A DNA stretch of 64,000 nucleotides, from assembly GCA_014529385.2 (NCBI GenBank), contig CM043944.1, forward strand, positions 177,001,740 through 177,065,739, read 5' to 3'. Shown in pieces: positions 51,858 through 63,381 of the stretch (position 1 is the first letter of the stretch; every line of letters starts with the position of its first letter). A model generated the notes under the pieces. That model had not been told where the DNA came from, ran no database searches, and worked only from the letters and a program-made list of their open reading frames with translations. The position numbers and the translations under genes are program-made. Source of the stretch: Adiantum capillus-veneris. Lineage: Eukaryota; Streptophyta; Polypodiopsida; Polypodiales; Pteridaceae.

Positions 51858-53416
51858 ATTCTTTCTTCTAGAACTTTCTTTAAGTCTGTAGCAGCCTCAA
51901 TATCAGACTGTAACTTATAAGTTGGAGGTTTAGGCTTACCTTTTGATGAATCCTTTTTCCTCCCAGATGTACTTTCTTCCATGGTCACTTCAGGTGGGGG
52001 TGCTTCCTGTGTTGTAGGCGCTCGAGGAGGTATTGTATCGCTTCTTCTAGTAATTATTTTTGATGGTCCTTCGTCACCAGTCTCTCGCCTGCGCTTTTCT
52101 TCCACAAAAACTTCATTGTTTTGACATTTTGCAATATAGGCATGCACTGACAAGGAGTCCACAGGGTCATTCCATCCTATTTCTAGGCGAATACAGTCAC
52201 CTGCTTCATGTAGGACTTCTCTTGTAAGCTTTCCTTTCCTTGCTAGCTCCATAGCACTTGGCCACAACTTACCATTTTCTTCAAAACTCCTCAATGGTTC
52301 AATCTTGACTGTATAAGTAGATGCCTCAGATGCAGAGATGGCATGGGTAGTGGCCATATCCTCTACCAGACTCTGCATTCCTCCTTTCCCAATGTTAGTC
52401 CTTAAGGGTAAACCTCTCTCCCTTAAGTGAATCTTCCCATCCTTGAAGAAGACAAGATCTTTTCTCAAAGCTTCACTAAAGTTGTCACATTCTCTCCTAG
52501 CATGCTCTATGCTGTCACACCATATGCATCTATGAACAAAACCTTCTTTAGGTTGTTGTTTTTGCCTTGAAGATGGTGCCAATGGTTGCCCCTTCTCTTC
52601 AAGCTTTGTGAGTTTTACTTTTAAATCCCTCACACCTTTCATAAGCTCTTCTATTACAGCATCATCAACTTTTGGAAGTATAAAGGAAGAAGGCTTTACC
52701 ATCTTTTCAGAAGCTGTGGAGGTAGATGGTGCACTACCAACAACCATCTTATCCCGTCTCCTTTGGCGCTTGGCAAGTAATGTAACAGCCGCTTCAACTT
52801 CGTTCCAATCTGTCTTCAGTCCCTGCTCAGCATCTTTGTCCTCAAGAAGTATCTCCAATTGATCTTGGAGCTCCTTTCCTGTTGCTTGTAAGAAGAGCTC
52901 TGTCTTTTCTGAGTCAAGTGTGGCCTCCTCTATCCTTGTAAGTTGAGCATATCGTCGCTCAAACTCCCTGAGTAGCTCTTTTGGAGAGAGCCCCTCCTTC
53001 GGTTTAGATACCCACTCCAAGAAAGTTCTCTTTGTTACTCTCTCAGAGTCCTCCATGAAATACTCCTCCTTCATCGCTAGCTTGAACTCCTCCCAATTTC
53101 TTCCATGCTCATTCCTGATTCCTCTCACATGCTCTCTGATCTCAGGAGTCACAACAAGATCAAAGCTTTGGAGCATCTCATCTTGTGGCACACGATGCAA
53201 CTCCATCTCCTTTACATACCCACGAAGATACTTTGTCACATCTTTCCCATTAAACCGATCCATTTTATGCACCACTGCTTGAATAGCTTTGGTTGCTGAC
53301 ACTTTTCTTCTTTCTGCAGCATGTTGTTGTTGCATAAACAAGGCAAATTCTTGAAACATTTGCATTGTAGCGGGATCAAAAGGCATACCTTGCTGTTGCG
53401 GATGATGATCATCCAT
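51854..53416 (-). CDS. G6 gag, intact 520-codon frame
   Basis: Starts MDDHHPQQQGMPFDPATMQM. A Gln-rich N-terminus is followed by a capsid region (about residues 40-220: KMDRFNGKDVTKYLRGYVKE, WEEFKLAMKEEYF, LREFERRYAQLTRI) and a Cys/His knuckle near residue 300 (CIWCDSIEHARREC). The C-terminus is charged and disordered-looking (EAPPPEVTMEESTSGRKKDS). No stop occurs over 1.56 kb. The stop overlaps the protease frame. Confidence 0.8.
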   Translation of the reverse strand: MDDHHPQQQGMPFDPATMQMFQEFALFMQQQHAAERRKVSATKAIQAVVHKMDRFNGKDVTKYLRGYVKEMELHRVPQDEMLQSFDLVVTPEIREHVRGIRNEHGRNWEEFKLAMKEEYFMEDSERVTKRTFLEWVSKPKEGLSPKELLREFERRYAQLTRIEEATLDSEKTELFLQATGKELQDQLEILLEDKDAEQGLKTDWNEVEAAVTLLAKRQRRRDKMVVGSAPSTSTASEKMVKPSSFILPKVDDAVIEELMKGVRDLKVKLTKLEEKGQPLAPSSRQKQQPKEGFVHRCIWCDSIEHARRECDNFSEALRKDLVFFKDGKIHLRERGLPLRTNIGKGGMQSLVEDMATTHAISASEASTYTVKIEPLRSFEENGKLWPSAMELARKGKLTREVLHEAGDCIRLEIGWNDPVDSLSVHAYIAKCQNNEVFVEEKRRRETGDEGPSKIITRRSDTIPPRAPTTQEAPPPEVTMEESTSGRKKDSSKGKPKPPTYKLQSDIEAATDLKKVLEERI

Positions 53417-53462
53417 GTTCGACGTAGCTTACAGATCCCCACTAACTCACCCTGACAAACTT

Positions 53463-53478
53463 CACGTCGGGTTCACCA
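53463..53478 (-). other. Primer binding site of G6
   Basis: The minus strand reads TGGTGAACCCGACGTG, with the TGG start complementary to a tRNA CCA end and a plausible acceptor/T-arm sequence. The tRNA is not initiator Met; I cannot name it. Confidence 0.6.
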
Positions 53479-53481
53479 AAA

Positions 53482-54950
53482 AGTGTGTCAAAGAGTTGGC
53501 GGTCTTGCCAGGAAGGCGCCGGGCCTCTAGATGTGAGGGTTTGTGGGGAGACTGTGTAGCTTTTCACTTAAGCAAGCTTAGTGTTTGTAGCAAATACATT
53601 GTGTGTAGCCATTGGAATCTCACACGCAGACACACACATACGCACACGTGAAACCCTCAAAACAAAACAAAGATAAAAACATCAAGGCTTTGATCGTATC
53701 TAATCAAAGGTAGGATGAAAGGGTTCACTGATGCATTTATAATAGCAAGTCGTTGTGCTCCAAATAGACTGCGAATGGTTCTTTGAAACTGTAACTTAGT
53801 GCTTACAAAGATGTAGATATTTTGCCTAGCAATAGGAATGAGCCGTGTATACAAGTCTTCTTGGTTCATAGTAATATTAAGGAAGCAAGACTCGACCCCT
53901 AGAGGAGAATAAATATGTGCACATCGAAAGAATTAGAGTAGTCTAGTAGTGGCAAAATAAGAGGATGTGGAGAAAGAAGAATCTCTTGCAGTCTTTCCGG
54001 CCCAAAGAGAAACACAATTCTCTGTTGGAAGTGGATTTTACGTCTAATACAAACGTTAATTCTAATATGTTGCACAAAATGAAAGGGTTGAAAAGTTACA
54101 CCATCGGGGTTATTCATCTAAGAAAGCTCAGAAAGCAGTCCAAACAATGGAGGAAAGAGATAAAAGAGACAATCAACACACAAAGACCCACACAAGCTTA
54201 ATCCAAAGAAGTGAAGCACACCTTAAGACTTGTGATATTGTAGCCAACTTGATGAAGTAGATGATGCGTAGTAGTCCCCAACACCGTTTGCAAGCCACCA
54301 AAAATGCGTCTTTATTGAAGAAAGAAGGTTACATAGAGTGTATGAATATTACAAGTGAGGAGGTAGAAGGCTTGAGGCATGAAGTAGCAAGCTCAAGATG
54401 TGTTGGACTGAGATTGAGCAGAGTTTTCCTCACGGAGATGGCTAGGAGGTTGGGTGATGGCTTGATAGAGTGGCTTGATTATGGGGATTGCTTGAGCGCT
54501 TGGTTGCTTGATGGTTTTCTTGATGATCAAGTGAGGAGCAAAAGGCTCTTTTTATAGGTGAGGTTGCCTCTTGAAGAAGATATTTGCTTAGAAATATCCA
54601 AGGGATTTTTGCGACAAGTGTCTCCCTTTTCAAAAATATCTTGAAATTATCTTCAAAGTTTCTAGATCTTTCTCCTCAAGAAATATCTAGAGGTTCTTCT
54701 AGATCTTTCTCTTCAAGAAAAATCTAGAGGTTCTTCTAGATTTTTTTCCAAATATCTTCTCCTTGCCGCCATAAGTCTCCAAGAGTACCTTTATAAAAAA
54801 TTGAGAGAGAGAGCTTGGCATACATCATGGATGACATCAAACAAACTCGTAACCACTTTTTTAAGGGATTTTTCTAGGTCCATAATCACTCCAAAGTGCA
54901 TCTACTATGTGTAGAATGACACCTCATGGGGTATACTATGACTAAGGCCA
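53482..54950 (-). repeat. G6 5' LTR region, outer limit unresolved
   Basis: Lies directly 5' of the primer site. A minus-strand TATA box (CTATAAAAAG, complement of 54549-54558) implies a start near 54525 and about 1 kb of R-U5. The LTR may extend upward into the 285-bp array. No second LTR is available for comparison. Confidence 0.45.
53657..54117 (-). repeat. Two tandem homologous small frames (70 and 72 codons)
   Basis: Minus frames 53869-53657 and 54117-53899 align along their whole length from Met to stop: FQRTIRSLFGAQRL against FQQRIVFLFGPERL, and DVFIFVLF against DVHIFILL at the ends. The DNA match looks weaker than the peptide match, with many third-position changes. They lie inside the presumed G6 LTR. 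No family is recognised. Confidence 0.4.
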
Positions 54951-55221
54951 CTTTTGGCCATGTTATACATGGCATATGCCACCTAGGATTCCTAGTAGAT
55001 AGGAGGTAATTTTTATAGGCTCATTTCATCATGGCTCTAAGAAGACGTTCACAAAGAAGCTTGGGATCGAAGCCCATTCCCAACAAGAGTGACACATCAG
55101 ACTTCGACTAGCTTTTTGCATGCTAAATAGAAAATGCATATACTTATGCATACTTAAGGTATACACATAAAATCCATAATATTGTAGAGCTTAGCTTCCG
55201 TTCCCACCATGCACGGGCCAC

Positions 55222-56150
55222 GGCACGACACCGTAGGATTTCTCAAGGCCATTTCTGGGCACCAACCCCAACATCTCTCATCACACAAAGTTTTTGAAGA
55301 GCCTGTACAAGCTAGGCACCAAGTTTCATCACATTTGGACAAAAATTGACCTCATGTGTACCAAAAAACGCAAACTCAGAACATAGAGGCCATAATGGAT
55401 CCTAGGCCTACCAAAACTTCTTCAAATCACATGAAACTTGCACAATACATTCATAAGTACATTGCCAACCTATCTCTGTGGTCACAAGTAAAAATGATGA
55501 ACTAAACATCCTACGCGTAGGATGTCTAAATGACATTTTTGGCCCCCATATGGTATTTTTCAACTCTAGATCTCTTTATCACCCCTTCATGAGCTCATAT
55601 ATCAAGTTTCAAGCCTTTCCCATCACTTTTGGCCCCCAACACCTCCAAGATGCACTTTTTGAGCCCAAAAACACTACTCAAGGTCTTACCAACACCAATT
55701 CTTGTTTAAATCAAAATCCAAGAGCCGAACCATGTTCCACATGCCAAGGGCTACCCACAGATCCATTTTCAAGATATTTTGATGAAAAAGACATCCTACG
55801 CGTAGGATGTCTCAAGCATGATTTTGACCTACTGTGCAAGAAATGACCTCATGGGAGCCATTACCTTGGTGCAAGAAGCTCATATATCAAATTTCAAACC
55901 ATTTGAATATCATTTGCCACCTGTTGTGGACATCCTACCCAATTTGTGAGCCTAAAGCCTGAATCTGCCCAAAAATGCACATTTTGATGCCCAAACCCAA
56001 TTCCAATCACATAGCCATGTTGCACAGGCCAAGGGCCACCAGCCTGCCAAGTTTCACCAAAAACTGATGAAATAGACATCCTACGCGTAGGATGTCTAAA
56101 TGATAAATTTTGGCCAAAATGATGCTGTGAGCACATGCAGGGTTTCCCAA
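55222..56150. repeat. 285-bp tandem array with a 20-bp perfect palindrome
   Basis: ACATCCTACGCGTAGGATGT, a perfect palindrome, occurs at 55506-55525, 55791-55810 and 56076-56095: spacing exactly 285 bases twice. A degenerate copy lies 285 bases earlier near 55222-55242 (CACCGTAGGATTTCT). The DNA between is diverged but keeps phrases such as TTTCACCAAAA-TGATGAAA before the palindrome. No gene is seen in 54950-56260. Confidence 0.85.
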
Positions 56151-56262
56151 GTTCCTTTTAAGTTTTATTTTCAATTTTCAAGTCATTTGGATAGTTAAAA
56201 CCCAGTTTCTCAGCTAATATGGAAAAAACTCTAACTTCGGACTACTGAGTGCAACAGGATCC

Positions 56263-59200
56263 ATGGCAGCCGCAAAATCATTGGCAAAGAAGAAGAGAAT
56301 GACAATAAAAGACTACTTGGAAGAAGTAGAGCCGTTTGTCATCCTAGAAGGAACTCTGAAGCCAACCAGCACGTGGATTCAAGAGGATTTGCTAGAGTCC
56401 AATGATTTGAAGATCTACCAAGGCGTGTTCAAAGATACTGAAGGAAATGCAATAGAGCTATCCATGCTACCTCGGGAGCTCAATGAGTTTGACAGAAGCA
56501 AGATGTAAGAATACCTAGAGAAGATAGATCTCCATAACTACTCTGAAGCTCTGCCAGCGGGAATCGACATCAAAAGAGTGTGGGAGTTTGTAACCACTAT
56601 CAAAGAAGACGGAGTGGCCAGAGTCACTGATCTGCAGGGCAAGCTAGACACTATGATTGTAATCACACAGAGAGTGGTGGCAGCAGCACTAGATATCTCA
56701 AACAACGGAGATAGTGTGACCAAAAGGAGAGATGAAGTCAAGGTGTACTCTGAAAAGAAGAGAAACTACACTTTTGAAGACATTGCAAACCCAAAAGTGG
56801 CTATCATGAGCCAGCTCTACAACCAGTATTTCCATATGTGTACAAAGCGGCCACAAAAGTACAGAATGCCACCTGGAGCCATTGCTACCACCTTCACCTG
56901 GCAATGCAAAATACCAAGCCAAAGGTGATAAATTATGCTGCTTATATCCATGACAACCTAGTGAAGATGGGCAACAAAAATCCCACCTACATTGTGCCAG
57001 GTGAGCTAATAACAAAAGTGGTTTATGGACACTACATGCCAAGGGAAACTGGCCTAACCCTCCATCACAGAATGATTGGCTAAGGCTGAAAGAAGATAAA
57101 GAAGAAGAACCGCCCAAGGCACCAAGAGTAGCCACAAGGTTGAAGCGTCGGCTAGAGACCATGCTAGAAGATCCGCCAGAGCTGAAGAAAGGAAAGAAAG
57201 AAATTGTACAAGTGCCGAGCAAGGAGACCAAGTCACAGGAAGTGGCACGGCTCGAAAGACTGATGGAAAGCTTCAGAGCCGAGAGAGCACTGAAAGGAGA
57301 TTTGAGCAAGTTGTGGAATCCCTCACTAGAAGCCATGTCGGGATCATCCCAAAGGGTGCACAGAGATCGTTTGAAGATTACATCAAAAACTTTGAGATCC
57401 TGGATGCTACAACAGAGAATATCCCAAATGTCCCTTTCACAGAAGAAGAAGTGGATGAAGTACGACAGCAACTGCTAGAAGATCAAGAAGGCCAAGAGAG
57501 AGAAAGAAAGACCAAGGCTGAGCGGGACTTCATGAAGAAGCCACCAACTCCATCGTCAATCCTGGAGTCCAACCCACCACCATCACCACCTCCTCTTAGC
57601 CTACACAAACCCAAAAAAAGGAGGAGCTAGACATATCTGATGATCAAGAAGACTCCAAGCAAGAGAAGACCAAAGGGGAAGAGCAAAAAGAAGAAGCTAA
57701 GACCAAAGATGAGCAACCAGAGCCAGAGGAAAGAAAGTTTAGCACATTTCTTGATCTACTAGCTGCGGGTTACTCAAGAGAAGAGGCAACCACTGTGGCC
57801 TTTGAGTTGGCAAGCACAAGGCCCAAAGAACAGATACAGAGCATGTGGTTAGTGGAACTAAAAGAGGTGGCCACTGATAGAGTGGACCTATAGCCACCTA
57901 CCAATGGCTGGGATGTGGTGATGCACAAGCTAACCGGGCTTAGGGCAAAATCAATCGCCATAGAAAGTGAGATTGCTAATCTCAAAACCACTGAAGTTCA
58001 GATCAAGGCTAAAGTAGACACAATACAAAGACGAAGCCAAGAGCATATAGAGAAAGAATCAGAGTTTCAAGCCAGCCTGTCCACGGCATTACAAAGATGC
58101 CAGGAGATGGAATGAGAAAATCATGCAGTAGATCAAAGACTTCAAAGAACTGAAGAAGAATACAAAAAAATCAGCAAGTCCCTAACAGATGCAGAGAGGG
58201 AAAGGGACAACCTAACCCTGAGACTTGCTGAAGAATCCAAGTAGGTGGAAGCCCTGAGGAATGCCAAAGAGAAGGCAAAGATAGAGCATGAAGCGAGCCA
58301 GGATGAGGTCATCAAGCTAAAAGACCAGATGAAAGTAAAAGATCAAACCATCCAACGACTACACACATCTCCTGCCAGAGTCAGAGCTACTAGCTCGACT
58401 CACACTAGTTCAAAGACTAATTTATATGAAGAACAAATGAAGGAGCTCCAAAAGTAGTTGACATTAGAGAAAAGACAAAGGTTGATGCTGGTTGAGGGGT
58501 CATTGGTCATGCAAAACCACCTAGAAGAAGAAAATTAGGCCACAAAGAATGAGCTAGAAGCCATCAAGAGAAAGCTCGAGGAGGCGAAAAAGATAAATGC
58601 CGATCTTTGAACGACCTCCTTGTAAACATAGGAGAGCAAGCGGAAGAAGAAAAGAAAACACGAAAAAAATAGATAGAAGAGCTGGGAGGCCAGCAGCAAA
58701 CCAAAGAGCAGCAGTTTAGCACTAGACCATCAGCCATGGAGGGAATAGATATAGAGAATGTGGCAGATCCAGTGGACACCACCATGCAAGAGGAAATCCT
58801 TGTAGGACCCTCACAAGAGCCACAAGATCTGACCCAAGAAGAAGAAGAGAAGTTGTAAAAGGCCATAGAAGCGGCAGTTAGAGACACAACCAAAGAAGCC
58901 TTGAATGGGAGCAGAGGGTCTTTAAATCAATGACTATTCAGAAGATAGATGCCAGCAACCTTCGGCGTGAATGGCTATAACCCTCTCTCCCATATCCTAT
59001 GCTGAAATATGAAGCTGCCACGATCAACAAGCGGATCAGAGAGGAGCCAACAATGCCATTGTACAAAGCAGACAACTCCAAGGCTGAAGGAGTCAAGCTG
59101 ATAGTGGACTCTCAGCCCAGGTGGAGAAAGGCATGACTGACAAAGTATCCACAGTATCTAATCCATCTGGTAGAGGCGCCTAAAGAGATTAGAGATAACC

Positions 59201-59276
59201 TTAGTTTCTGCCCTCTACCAAGGATGAGGACATGGAAGGCCCACGAGCTATTGCTAGAAGCCAACCCACTTGGCTA
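56263..59276 (+). pseudogene. Decayed coiled-coil protein, retroelement-associated, unknown
   Basis: ATG at 56263 (MAAAKSLAKKKRMTIKDYLE). The first part has one stop (56506) and continues in frame with IKRVWEFVTTIKEDGVARVT, reminiscent of the N-terminal domain of plant 'putative transposon protein' gag-like families (low certainty). After a shift near 56930 comes INYAAYIHDNLVKMGNKNPT, then a Lys/Glu-rich part, Pro-rich SNPPPSPPPLSLHK, and a long coiled coil (about 57930-58620: IEKESEFQASLSTALQRCQE, DAERERDNLTLRLAEES). More open stretches follow to 59276 (INKRIREEPTMPLYKADNS). At least eight stops interrupt the best path. It could be a gag-like first ORF of a large retroelement or a captured plant gene. 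Confidence 0.45.
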
Positions 59277-62200
59277 AGTTGCTCGAAGCTGCCAGTGAAA
59301 GGACAGGGGAACTGACCTACTAATCTCCACCCAGCCATGTCCTATATAGGCCCCTGGCCTTCTAAATATAGGGACCCCCTTGACTGCATGTCCATCTTGG
59401 CCCTTGGCCCGGACTGGTCCTACCCTTATACTGACATTACTTCCCCCTTGGAGAATCATTTTCGTTCGCAAAAACATAAGTGATGGTATCTTCATAAGAA
59501 CACCAATTTTTTCTACCATAACATCCCACATGGATCCAACGATTCATTTGAGCGGAACCCGGTTTAGTAGGAGGTTCAATGAAACCAAGAGTAACATCTT
59601 GATTTTCTACATTGTTGTCCATTTGTAACCATTAGATGGTACCGGTGCCTATCCAAACATAGTGTGTAGACTCCAATTAGAACGCTCATGAGCATGGTAA
59701 ACGAGTTTATCACAACACAGGTGTACCAAAAAGAGTACCCTAACGAGTGTTTAAGGTTGAGAACCTGAGTTATACATGAAGAGACTAGCTAGTCGCAACA
59801 TGCGTTAACTGATAGTAAGTAAACTCCAAAAAGAGCAATAAATACTTATGAAGTTGACTGCTTGATCCTAATGTACGCACTTTGCATATCCTTTAGCCCA
59901 AGATTACACTTTGTAATCCATTAATCCCCTTGGATACTGACAGTACTGAGTACTGAGGTGTGTTTCCCCCTGGGTTTACAGACAGTCTTCCCGGATGACT
60001 AGTAAACGGGGAGTCATAGTAGCGTATAACGTTGTTGAGGAATCAACAATGTTCGGAATAACCATCGTGGTAAACTTGAAAAATCCCTAAACACCCAAAC
60101 CGAGCCATGACCTTTGTTGGTGATTAGTAGACTGAAAAGTAATCTCATAGAGATAGTGCACATAGAGTGAAAAATGCTTCATAAGCAACAACTTGAGAAA
60201 TATGCATGCCGTTAAAAATCAGCCTTTGCTAAACACTAGGGCCTATAACACCTAGTGTGCATGCATTTAGCAAAAACTAACCCGAACTTGTATATCCATA
60301 ATGATCCTTGCCAATACTTATGGCAAATGTGATGCGCCTAGCACGCATTAAAAGGAATGTAAATAGTTCTGAAACGAAACTAAATACTTTTAGTTGCAAT
60401 CTTTTGCAAGCCTTGCTGAAACATCTGAATCACAATAGAACTTGAAACATTGATCACTTCTAGGTACAAACAATGAAACTTTTTCATTAACAACTTATAT
60501 CCATGCTATATGTATAAACAACCATCTGTAATGTTGTTTAGCAGTACTTGTAACTTAACAAGTCATTCTAAGTATCCGACAATTTTTGGCCACGAAATTG
60601 CTCCTGATAGGTCGTGCTAAAATGGTCTAGAAAATAGATGTGACCAGAACCTAGGGACTTTGTCGTGATACAGAATTGAAATAATGGTGCTAGTGTCAGT
60701 CCAGAGACTCATATTCTCCACATGTGGAATATGTCTCGTGTGAGGATGTATAAAAAGAACATCCGTCAAGTACAAGATGTACTTGTGTGTGGAGATAACT
60801 CTGAACACTCTACGACGAGAGTGAGAGGGACCCTCATTCCTCGCTCCACACTGGCTAAACCGAACTCCTTGAGTTCCTAGACCATGTTGTATCCCATGTG
60901 ACAACATGTGCCAATTCGAATCCTACAAGTGGATTCATAATAGCGTAATGTACTTTGGACACTTTAGCCCAACATACTTGTTTCGACATGCCCTTGGCAT
61001 GGCCCTATAACATTCAAGCGTACTTATACGTCTTGAAAAACCAGGCAAAGCATACTAAAAATAGAATATTACCAAATCAATAGATCCGTACCTGGAGATT
61101 TGAACGTAATGTTCACTTACCCATATTCAAATGGAGAGGAGCATGTCCCCTACCCGAAGAAACAAGCAGCCTTTCACTGGGAACCCTAGGTGTTGCCTTT
61201 GCAATTCAAGCCCTTGGATTAGAATCTACGTAGTCAAACCCCTTGGTCAGACTCTTTGTAGAAACTGCTCAACTAGTAGATACGGTAACCAACATAGTTA
61301 ACCGTGTACATGATGATTGGAATCAACTCGAAAAGTTGAATTCGTCCGCTACCGTGTGGTAGATTGTGAAATTCTTTCCTTGAAATTATAAGTAGGAGAG
61401 ATCAAACTGTGATCCTCAATGCTTATGGGATGATTTAGCAGTCACCCTCCGGGTCATACCCTAAACAATATGTCCATAGACACTCCGTAGTGCTATAGAG
61501 AGAGCACGGAATCCACACAAGGGAACGTCCTAGATCTTTATGGATAGCCATGTTGTCGTAACTGATTGCTACATCTATACTTCCTTGTAGAGATTAGTTG
61601 CTGTGAGTTGAAGATTATCAAAAACTCAACTTGAGTGTCGCACCCAAAACATGTAGTGCAAAAATGACACCCTAAACATCAGTAATGGCAATACTCTTGC
61701 TTGTCCATTAACTTCGATGTGTACTCCCCTGGGTAGATCTGTTCGAGCTGGAGAAAAATCTCCCAAGGAATACCCATAGCTGGGTCTTACTCGAGATATG
61801 ACACTGACTCTTAGCCAGTGTGTGTTGTGCATAGCCCTTGTGGCAATTAGTGTTCAATCGAGGAACTGACGAACACTAATTTAGATGGCATCTTGCCCAA
61901 TTTCTAGCTGAGAGTTAGAGTACCTTGTCTCAGACTGACTCACCAGCAAAACATGTATCAAAAGCTTGTTATAATATTTTAATTATTCCCTTAAAGAGAG
62001 AGAGAGAGAGAGAAGAAGAGCATGTTGGGCTGAGGAACTTTCCTTAAGGTTGTAGAGTGTATACCCAAGCTGAGTGCCCTGACGTATCTTATGCCTGACT
62101 TGCAGCTTATCGTATAAGCAGTCCACAATTTTCTTGTATGACTCTCTCATCGAGAGAGGGAATAGAAAAACATAAAACTCATTCCGACCCACCTACCTTG

Positions 62201-62634
62201 TAGGGGTCGTGATTGTATGAGGATGACTTGTCATTGGCACTGTGCCTGGGAATCAAGTCCAAATTTTTGGTTCTTTTTAGTGATGTTGGGTTGACAGCAA
62301 TCAAAAAACACGGTAAACAATCCATCACTTAGTCTGTCCTTCACAGAGTTTCGAGTGTGATAGCGGAAGCGTAATCCATGAATTGGTGGAATTCATGCCA
62401 CCCGGTTAGCATGCCGTGCATGCATAATTGTAAGCCCTTCAGTTTCCCAAACTGGCGTGCCAATTGTTGGCGGACGAAGCAACAAGTGGCCATTGCCAGA
62501 AGGATCATATTTTTTTGAGAAACCGCTGTAAAATTATTTTGTAAAGAAGCATCTCTAAGCCACAAAATTGTCAAAGGATGTATGATTACTCTTATGGGAG
62601 AAATATATTAGAGTGCCAGTTAGAAGTTTGGGAG
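59277..62634. other. No gene recognised in 3.3 kb
   Basis: Only short frames without similarity to anything I know. A GA tract lies at about 61997-62013. No LTR pair, primer site or RNA gene was found by eye. It may be old LTR or intergenic DNA. Confidence 0.5.
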
Positions 62635-63321
62635 TGTTAGGAAATAAGACGTAGCTAAATAGATAATTGAGTAGATTACTTAATGGAGAGAGACAGGTTT
62701 ACATACACGAGATTATAGAGTAGAGAGAGAGAGAGAGAGAGTACACATGATATACGTGGTTCACCCAATGTGGGCTACATCCACGGGAAAGCAGCCACTC
62801 AATGGCTTTAGTACTTCAAAACAAGAAGTAATTTACAAAGGGATTAACCCTTAATAGAGCTCCCGCCTTGCTTCACTCTCACCACCTCACACCCACCTTG
62901 TTGCATCAACTTCACACTATAAAATGTGTGTAGAAATGGCCTCCTTTTATAGGGCAAAAGGGTTGCCCTCTCTTATGAGAGGCAGCCATGTGTAGCCGCC
63001 CTTGTGTGAATAAGTCCAAATCTGACCCTCCAATCTGCCCATGTGTGGCCGCCTTTGTGTAGACAAATCCACTTTTGAATTCGGCCACCGGCCACCGGCC
63101 ATTGACTTCCGACCACCGGCCACCGGCCACTGGCCAACCGGCGGATCGTTTTCCGACCACTTTCCCTCCGTGCGGCCCCTGAATTTTGACTGTGAAAATT
63201 TTGGTTTCCAGTGAGTGATTTTCCTTCCCGCACGATGGCTTCTCCTCATAATGGGGGCCTTACAAATGTGCGCTTTTACCACAGAAAATTACAAGGGGTA
63301 AATCAGGCTCCATACTTAACA
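62635..63321 (-). repeat. 3' LTR of a Ty1/copia element, 687 bp
   Basis: Plus reading starts TGTTAGGAAATAAG and ends TACTTAACA. On the minus strand it is preceded by CCAAGTGGGAGAT, the characteristic copia polypurine tract. A TATA box on the minus strand (CTATAAAAGG, complement of 62942-62951) marks the promoter. GA tract at about 62722-62740; a CCACCGGCCACCGGCC direct repeat at about 63084-63132. Confidence 0.8.
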
Positions 63322-63381
63322 ATCTCCCACTTGGAGACTGATCTCCAAACCAAACTTGTGACTGCTTTCCATCCTAGCTTC

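Larger units (their letters stand above)
49564..53480 (-). mobile_element. Gypsy-like retrotransposon G6, 3' half missing
   Basis: On the minus strand: primer site (53478-53463), gag (53416-51854), protease frame overlapping the gag end (51857-51054) and RT (50940-49564), which stops within the thumb. RNase H, integrase and 3' LTR are absent. The RT box FLDD followed by VPIKG is more like a less common branch than the usual plant chromovirus YIDD/FIDD; clade assignment is uncertain. Confidence 0.8.

Noticed and set aside
62912-63282. Overlapping minus-strand frames with GRWPVAGG repeats
   Set aside because: They read the CCACCGGCC direct repeats within the copia LTR.
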